This document shows positions 57,386 to 64,000 of a DNA stretch of 64,000 bases, in pieces. The DNA lies in assembly GCA_012931725.1 (NCBI GenBank), contig CM022946.1, positions 118,861,360 through 118,925,359 on the forward strand, in the 5' to 3' direction. The notes beneath the pieces were generated by a model. The model worked only from the letters and a program-made list of their open reading frames with translations. It was not told the DNA's origin and did no database searches. Origin of the DNA: Litsea cubeba. Its lineage: Eukaryota; Streptophyta; Magnoliopsida; Laurales; Lauraceae. A program made the translations under genes and the position numbers. The number at the start of each line of letters is the position of its first letter. Position 1 is the first letter of the stretch.

Positions 57386-57854
57386 CCGCGAGAAATAAAG
57401 AAAGACGAGCTCGAAACGAAGTGATAAAGTATACATCCTCTTGGTAGATTGTCAGTTGCTTGTCCATGTTGAAAATGCCGAATTTCAATAGATAATGTGG
57501 TGCTAGGAGATGAGTACTTTCAAATGGATGAGACTTGACGAAACCTCCAAGAGTTGAAGAAGATGATGAGGAAGGAGATGAACATCAATGAGCATGAACG
57601 AGTACAGATGATAAGTTACAAAACAATGGATGAAAGGGAGATGAGAGTAGAGTGTCCGGAATGCTCGATGGTCTTCACCGATTTCATTAAGAGCTGCACT
57701 GTAGAAGAACGAATGGAAGAATGGAAGCTAGGAGGAGGTTGGTGGTGAAGGGCAATTTCATCCTTTTACCTGCAGGCATTTTGGTACTTAAAAAAAAATT
57801 AATGTGGGTGTGCTCATCAATTCAGTGGTGCGTTCAGAATTTCCTTTAGTCAAG

Positions 57855-58779
57855 TCGCTTCCCATGTAGGAGTTGGTTGTAACTGTAGGAGTAATGACAA
57901 GACCATGATTGTTGCTTTGGACACTACAAATATGCCCTAAAAAGTAGACTATCCTTAGATGGTAGAAAGCATCCGTGCAGCCCGGATGGAGGAGCATTTG
58001 GGAATCTTACAATCTCTCAGGCAGAGTTCAAGGATACGTATGAAGGTCATGACAAAATGCTAACCAAGATACTAAGACGCTTGGAGAGTCTCTGGTTTGC
58101 TAAAAGCTGGACAAGAAATACATCTTAGACGGACCACTCTCGTGTCAATCATACAAGAAATTCAATGGAGGGGATTGTAATTGCCAGATCTTTCAATGTC
58201 TCATCGCAACTTCCCGAAAAGAAACGTACTTCGGAGGCAAACAAGGTGATTCCAGAAAACACCAGTAAAAGTCATAATAACAGTGCCTCTTTTTATGAAG
58301 GAGGAGGATAGCGTTCCTGCGACAAAGCTCCAAAGCGCTACGATATCTTCCAAAAGAGGCTGTAGCAGTGACCCGCTTCAACTCATCACTGTCCCAGTAG
58401 TACCCCATGACCGTTTCGATTGCAACAGACCTTCTTCTACTTCCATCTATAAAAGACAAACAATCATGGAAGCCACATCTTCATCTCTCTGATTTTGCTA
58501 CTCCACCCAATTATTCTAGATCTTGTTGGGATCCATTTGAACTAAATGAGAAATGTCAAGAGGTTAGGATGTTCTCTGATACATCGAGATAAATGTTGGT
58601 AATGGGAGTTTCAATGAATCAGTTGTTGGGCCTTTGAGATTTGAAAAGCAGAATTTCCCATCTTCTGATGTCCCCATTATAACTGGAATATTCCAGAACA
58701 GTGGATCAGGTCCTAAGCATGGGGAGATTGAGATGGCACACCCACAACTTGATGAAATGCCCTAGAGATTATTGTTCGT
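57855..58779. other. Flank of the MULE, nothing recognised
   Basis: GGACACTACAAATATGCCC near 57920 repeats a motif found left of the MULE (GGACACTACTAATATGCCC near 50748), so the target lay in an old direct duplication. No gene was recognised up to the PPR fragment. Confidence 0.35.
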
Positions 58780-59330
58780 GTGGATTTCATTTTTACTTGT
58801 TATATTTATTTGGCGAGGTTTACGAAGGCTTTGGCATCATTCCAAACCATGCAGAAGGGAGGTTTTAAGCCAGATGAGCGGACTTTGGTGAGTACTATGC
58901 CTTTTGTTTATCGATTAGGCCAGATGACTTTGCCAGGCCATTTCAGTTTCACTCTTACTGTGTTTGCCTGCGCTAATATTGGAGCTTCTGAAATGGGTCC
59001 ATAGATTCAAAGTATCACCATAAAAGCTGGGTCTCAGTTGAATTCTTATGTTGAAAACAATCTGATTTCAATTTATGCAGAGTGCAAAAACATGAAAGTT
59101 GTTACTCAGGTTTACAGTACTCTGCCTGTAAAAAAGACTTTGCATCATGGAACTCTCTGATAGCTGGCCTATCTCAGAGTTACATGTTGGAGGATGCCCA
59201 TGTTGCTTTTGAGAAGATGCCTATACACGATGTTGTGTCATGGACTATAATAATATGTGCATATGTGTACACCGGCCTTGAAATTGAGGCCTTGGAACCA
59301 TTTGTTGGAATGTTGGTAATCATGATAGAA
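58780..59330 (+). pseudogene. PPR-protein gene fragment
   Basis: Frames give FTKALASFQTMQKGGFKPDE, FTLTVFACANIGASEMG, AGSQLNSYVENNLISIYAEC, SWNSLIAGLSQ and DVVSWTIIICAYVYTGLEIE, matching successive pentatricopeptide repeats of a plant PLS-type organelle RNA-editing or processing factor. A TAG after SEMGP and frameshifts break it, and both ends of the gene are missing. It ends about 390 bp before a Helitron 3' terminus, which suggests capture by that element. Confidence 0.75.
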
Positions 59331-59692
59331 ATCCCCTAATGTGAATTTGTAGGACCCACCTAATATTAGTAATCATTAAAGAAACTATGTAATTATGATA
59401 GGGCTATGGGACCCACATAAAACTTTTAAACACTGTAGGGCCCATCTAATATAGAGAGTCCTAGTATGATTCCTATAGAAACCATCAATATTAAAAAATA
59501 TAGTGGGCCACCATGGTAGTAGTTTATCATAAACTTCCACTCTTGTTTACAAATACCATTGGGTAATCTGCCATGTTGTCATGCTTATAGCTTTTCTGAA
59601 TCACAGATGTTTATTTGATGTTTAATTGTATACTTACCATTTTTCATTACAGTAAACATGTTGCTGCAACGTAAATACTTTTAGTGACAACT
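59331..59692. other. Spacer between PPR fragment and Helitron end
   Basis: No coding signal. Several short GGGACCCAC, GGGCCCATC and GTGGGCCACC motifs occur. It is probably the 3' interior of the Helitron. Confidence 0.35.
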
Positions 59693-59719
59693 ACGTGCAA
59701 CGCACGTACCTCCCACTAG
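59693..59719 (+). mobile_element. Helitron 3' terminus (hairpin plus CTAG)
   Basis: ACGTGC AAC GCACGT forms a perfect 6-bp stem with a 3-base loop (59693-59707). Eight bases later comes CTAG (59716-59719), followed by T. A subterminal hairpin close to CTRR before a T is the Helitron 3' signature, so a plus-strand Helitron ends here. Its 5' TC end was not located. Confidence 0.75.
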
Positions 59720-60317
59720 TCTTTACCATAGATAAAAAGAGACAGTTGCTCTCCCTTTTTTTCCTCCTGGTTCCTTAAAACCCATCAGCTGGCATTCATT
59801 TACATGAGTTTCGTGGACCCACCTGCATGCATAAGACAATTTGTTTCAACATTTGGCATCCACTTGCATGCAAGATGTCCATACAAGATACAATCTTGAG
59901 GGGCACACGGCATGCAAACCATTTTCATTCGTGCCAGGAAAAAGAACTTTGAAGTTTGCTTGGGCTTAAGAAGATTATTTCTGCCCTCTTTTGAAGTTTT
60001 TCTTCGGCTTAAGAGGATTATCTCCTCCCTCCCTCATCTTGCAAAATAAAATTGAAGCTTTAGTAGATGTGATTTTGACATGCATTTGGTTATTGATTAT
60101 CTGTGATGCATTTTGTAGATATTTGATGTTCTTCGATTCATGTGAAAAAACATACCCTCCTCTGCTTTCTATTTGATTTACTTTTTATACAAATTTAGGG
60201 TTTCCCGGGTTTATCAGCAAATGGGTATATACATTGTGTTTGCTTTTCTACCGATTTTCCTTTCTTCTCTTAAATATATTGTGTTTTTTAGTATTTGATT
60301 TTTAATTTATCAAACAG

Positions 60318-60558
60318 GCGTATCAGCAATCTATTGTTGTGACATGCAATTTGGATGGGCCCAAGGTCAAATCTGCTCATCCAGATTCTGGATGATTCAG
60401 ATGACCCAATTACTCAGATTCTGGTGCTCATAGGGAATCTCAAGTGGGCGATGAATTGCAGCTACATCAAGGACTATGAGTTTGTCGCAATCTTTGATGC
60501 AGATTCTTTACACTCGTCTGATTTCTTAAAGAGAAAAAACGTTCCCCATTTCAAGGTA
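60318..60558 (+). pseudogene. CslC-like glycosyltransferase exon relic
   Basis: After the acceptor-like AAACAG the frame reads AYQQSIVVTCNLDGPK, then with a one-base slip SNLLIQILDDSDDP, then WAMNCSYIKDYEFVAIFDAD and FLKRKNVPHFK. This matches family-2 glycosyltransferases of the CslC/CslA type, which make xyloglucan or mannan backbones in the Golgi, including the DDSDD and FDAD metal-binding regions. About 25-30 residues between them are missing. The intron-like border suggests a copied genomic fragment rather than a processed copy. Confidence 0.75.
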
Positions 60559-61325
60559 TATTTGATACCTCTGTGCAATTTACAGATTTTGTGAACTTGG
60601 GTGTTCCTAATTCTTACTCGTGCACTAATATTTTCCTTGAAAAGCATTTGAATTGATACATTTTTTAAAATTCTGACATGTAAATGATGAACCATAAGTT
60701 TCTTCTGTCTATTTTCTTTTGCAATGACCACAAGCCATATACCAGAATTGTTGGTTTTGTGTTACGCTGGTAATCGAACCTTTGATCCAATGAATGCTAT
60801 TCTGTAATAATACAAATACGATGTCATGCATGTGGAATAAATAATAGAATGGAGTATGCAGATACATACAACTTCTCTAGAATCAATAATTTTTTGAATC
60901 GATGTTGTTTGCAATTCTGCTGGCTTCGGTAGTTCTAAATATGATTTCTTGCAAACAATATAATCCAATACTTTTTTTTTTCCAGAGCTGTAAAAGGTGC
61001 AAATAAAAAATAGTTAGCTTTTTTTATTTGTAGATGTTTAATTAATTTAAAACAATACTTACAAAGAATGCATTTCGTCTACTTCGGGAATGATTGGATT
61101 TACTTAGAATAGTTGATGATGACCTTGTAGAGAATGACTTTCTTCCTAATAATTGAATAGGAAAAAATTAAGACAAAAATTATCAGACTTAATTAGGAAT
61201 TACAATTTGGAAGGAATATGAATTAATAGTAGTTGTGACACAAATTTATATTTTTATCTTATAAATTTTATTAGAAATAAGGCAAGCACTAAAAAATAAG
61301 TGAATTTCTTTTTCATACCTTTGAA
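60559..61325. other. AT-rich spacer, nothing recognised
   Basis: No coding signal was found between the CslC relic and the RPA-like gene. Confidence 0.35.
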
Positions 61326-62251
61326 TTCTTTTGGAGATACGTTTGTTGCAACAATAATTGGCCTGGATGATAATATTTCAGTTATTGTTTTACATTCATC
61401 TTCTATGAATTTGTCCCATGTAGATAAGAAGGTGGGCTACAAACTATACAATAATGAAGTTTAATAGTTAGCATTTCTAGTAGGTATATTTAAAAATATT
61501 CTTTAAAAATATATACTCATTGAGAAATAATAAGATTTGGGGAATGTGAGAAATGTACTTTGAGTCAATTACAACCATTTCTTGAACCATTGAATCTTGG
61601 TTGTCCCATTTCCTCTTGAATATTTTCTTTGGGAGAATGTCTAAGACAATGCTAATAATATATGAAAGTTAAAAAAAAAACTCATTGTTAGGAATTATAT
61701 TTTTTATAGTAAAAATACTTAGATATTAGAGTAAGAGAGATTTATACCAGTTGTAGTTGTTGAGCAAGGGTCAATGGAGGTGGATTTGAGAGGAGTGAAC
61801 CTGTAGTTATTTTGTGTGGTGATGTTGTAGGCCTCTTCGACTCTTTCCACTTTTGTATAATTGTTTATGATCATTTGATAGTCATGATCGACAACTTTAT
61901 ATTGTGGTGGAATTTTTTTAATGACACCATTTGATATGTAGTATGTACAATGCTCTTTGATTGCTGAAGCAAATATATTGATGTCATCATTGAAAATTAT
62001 GGCCTGCATTTTTGTCCCCTACATTGAAGGAATGGAGCATATAAATGAATAACATAATTGAATTATAATTTTGATAATAATATAAATTATTGATAAAATA
62101 ATACCTATTCATCAATTAAGATTAGATGTTGGTAAGTTGATTTGTTGTTCCTTGAAGATTGTGGTTGCTTCATTTCATGAATGCAAACCTTTGTAGTCCA
62201 GTTTCGAATTCCATCATTAATTTCTTTAATCGTTTGACATTGGTTTGCCAT
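61326..62251 (-). pseudogene. RPA70-like single-strand DNA-binding protein, Helitron type
   Basis: The start MANQCQTIKEI is at 62251 on minus. The first exon ends WTTKVCIHEMKQPQSS...YQHLILIDE with TAG where Gln is usual, then a donor. The second exon (62018-61748) reads GTKMQAIIFNDDINIFASAI and TYYISNGVIKKIPPQYKVVD, an OB-fold stretch. Later pieces give KWDNQDSMVQEMVVIDSK (about 61610-61555) and TWDKFIEDECKTITEI...VATNVSPKEFKG (about 61425-61330). Plant Helitrons carry such RPA-like genes downstream of their Rep/helicase, which fits the helicase end on the same strand to the right. It is probably decayed. Confidence 0.7.
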
Positions 62252-63746
62252 CTTGTATGTATATATGATTAAAAGGCAGATATCCTGGAAAAAGAGAGAA
62301 TAAAATTTGTATTAGAGATATAAGAATGAAGATTACTGAGCTAATAGTACGTATGAAGCATGCATGATGTAAAGAAAAGAAATATACAAATATGATAATA
62401 AGAAATTAAGTTTGTTATGATATTTTTATAATTGATTTAAAAAAAAATTTGTAATACAAGTTATAATATAGATCAATATACTATACAAGAAAGTAAATGT
62501 ATGGTTTTGATTATGTATGAGAAATATATCATAATAAGTATAATTATTGTATGACAAAAAAAAAAAAAAGATATACAATCATGTGGGTGTTCATAGGTTG
62601 TAAAAAGAAAGTTTCATTTTGAATGTTGTGTGATGGTTCATGGTATTTGTAAGTTATCACCAAAGAATTTATTAAAATAGTTAGCTAGATAGTATGATAG
62701 CATTTTTTATGGAGCTTCTGATTGGTAACATGGAAACTAATACATTCATATCTCTTTATTTATCATTAATATGCAAAATATAATAATACATATTATCTTA
62801 TTGTAAAGGAAAGAGATGTTCTCCAGCTTGCAAACTTTTTTACAAGGTGAAAGACCATCTTTAATATATGTGTGATAAGATGTGTGTGATTAAGACCTTA
62901 AGGACTTGCTTTCTTTCAAGCACCTGTGCCCATTCTTTTATGAACTTCATCCTTTTTATTTTTTTATGGAATAATGGATTAGTATATAGAAAGCAAAAAT
63001 GCTATATGATATATACTGGTAAAAGCTGGACAAGGCTCTGCACAATTCCCACAACTTAGATATTATCACAAGAAATGGTTGTCTAATTAGGTATTTTTAT
63101 ACATGTGGGTGATTGATAGAAAGTTGCATCAGCAATGACTGTGTTCTAGGAGTGAAGAAGGAAATTGAGTGAGTTGTAGTTGTGTATAGATTAAAGGGGG
63201 TGAAATTGGAAGGGGTTCTGGTGTGGATTTGGGTAAACAGATTGGTGGTGCTACATTTATTGTGTTAGGGCCATAATAGATATAATATCTTGATGTTGTT
63301 AGGCTACACACAAATGAGTGTAGACGCTTAAAATGATGATGGTGGAGGTGTTGTCTTGCGCTTTGCTAAAGGTGAAAATAAGTTGCAGGAATGAGATTCT
63401 GCTGTATTTCATCCAGGTTTTTGTCAATTGATTAATCAAATTAGGAGATTACCCAAATTTGGATAAATTTCAGTAATTTGTGCAATATAAAATAACACAT
63501 ATGACATATTTAGATAGAAGTATAAAAAAATAGTCTAGATTTTGTGAATCATGCATAATTTGTAGTTTATGATTATGATTAATATATATTTTGTTTATTT
63601 TTTTATAATTCATTTATTGCTTAATAATTTTGTATTTGCTAGGCTGAATTTAGTTTCTGTAATCGTAGTATAATATAAATAATTGGTAATAATACAAAGA
63701 AAATGTTAAGTAAATGTATGAAGGTGATTTGTGTAATAATAGATAC
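62252..63746. other. AT-rich spacer between RPA-like gene and helicase end
   Basis: No coding exon was recognised. In minus sense it is either the intergenic region or an intron of a Helitron gene set, since the helicase exon ends at a splice donor. Confidence 0.35.
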
Positions 63747-64000
63747 CTGTATTGTTTGAGTTTTGACATCATTTGTTGTTGCAAGCAAGTGCTAATAGCT
63801 CTTTATATACAACATTTCTTGTATATGTGCTTTCATCCTTCTTATTGGAAGATGGATTTATTAATATCTTGATGGCTTCACCTGTCCTGACTCTTGATAA
63901 GGCAACATATAGTTGTCCATGTGAAAAAACAAGTTCAGGTAGATGCCAACATTTTCTAATGTCTGTCCTTGAGCTTTATTTATTGTCATTGCAAACCTCA
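63747..64000 (-). pseudogene. PIF1-type Helitron helicase, C-terminal part
   Basis: From the right edge on minus: RFAMTINKAQGQTLENVGIY, then after a small deletion with a frameshift near 63935, ELVFSHGQLYVALSRVR and KILINPSS...NVVYKELLAL. These are the last motifs of the Helitron RepHel helicase. The frame reaches a donor (GTATCT) at 63746. Catalytic helicase motifs and Rep would lie beyond the window. Confidence 0.85.

Larger units (their letters stand above)
50805..57845. mobile_element. MULE with PMD gene and transposase-OTU gene
   Basis: The left terminus GGAAATTCTCTATGCACCAC and the inverted right terminus GGAAATTCTGAACGCACCAC remain alike for about 45 bp. TTAGTCAAG is duplicated at 50796-50804 and 57846-57854; a 9-bp duplication is the Mutator hallmark. 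Inside are two convergent genes: a PMD gene on plus (from 51528) and a transposase-SWIM-OTU gene on minus (57160-54568), with three clusters of a TGCACGG motif. Both genes carry stops or frameshifts and the termini have diverged, so the copy is no longer autonomous. Confidence 0.9.

Noticed and set aside
57554..57748. 64-residue plus frame as a third MULE gene
   Set aside because: Charged, low-complexity stretch near the right terminus, mirrored by acidic coding-like sequence at the left terminus (50876-51094, minus); more likely diverged terminal repeat sequence than a gene.

Overview
The window is nuclear DNA from a flowering plant. Its genes are split by long introns, its 64 kb are dominated by plant transposable elements (RTE and L1 LINEs, tRNA-derived SINEs, Copia, Gypsy and TRIM retroelements, hAT, Mutator, Harbinger and Helitron elements), and its two real genes belong to plant families. 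The large, repeat-filled introns would suit a magnoliid-like or other large angiosperm genome, but nothing read here fixes the lineage. All coordinates, boundaries and identities come from reading by eye.

Left part (1-15 kb). An old RTE LINE (LINE A) fills 1-5232. It holds a SINE, a block of direct repeats and, inside that block, a hAT-type miniature element with an 8-bp target duplication. A second RTE 3' end follows. The first coding exon of an ARL5/ARLB1-like small GTPase lies on the minus strand at 7923-8114; its other exons must lie left of the window, so all of 1-7922 is probably its first intron. About 260 bp upstream of its start codon sits a 1-kb foldback Mutator-like element. Next is a non-autonomous Gypsy element (10760-14927, minus) with two LTRs, a degraded gag, no pol, and a tandem array of eight 62-bp units that each carry a TATA-box-like motif.

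Middle (18.5-44.8 kb). One intact wall-associated receptor kinase (WAK) gene runs over 26 kb in four exons that join in frame into 778 residues: signal peptide, GUB_WAK domain, two EGF modules, membrane helix, Ser/Thr kinase. Intron 1 (10.0 kb) holds a very young full-length Copia element whose LTRs differ at one position. Intron 3 (13.7 kb) holds a nearly full-length RTE LINE (LINE B), a hAT-like BED-finger relic split by a chimeric TRIM retroelement that carries a permuted antisense piece of a Copia element, and Gypsy and L1 fragments.

Right part (45-64 kb). Remnants of Copia, RTE, SINE and MITE elements lead to a 7-kb Mutator-like element (50805-57845, 9-bp target duplication). It carries two convergent decayed genes: a plant-mobile-domain (PMD) gene on plus, and a transposase with a SWIM finger fused to an OTU cysteine-protease-like domain on minus. 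Three clusters of a TGCACGG/CCGTGCA motif sit at the gene starts and between the gene ends. After it come a PPR pseudogene fragment next to a clear Helitron 3' terminus, a CslC-like glycosyltransferase exon relic, and a second, minus-strand Helitron-type region with an RPA-like gene and the end of a PIF1-type helicase that leaves the window on the right.

Only the WAK gene and the ARL exon look like functioning host genes; the rest is mobile-element material in various states of decay.
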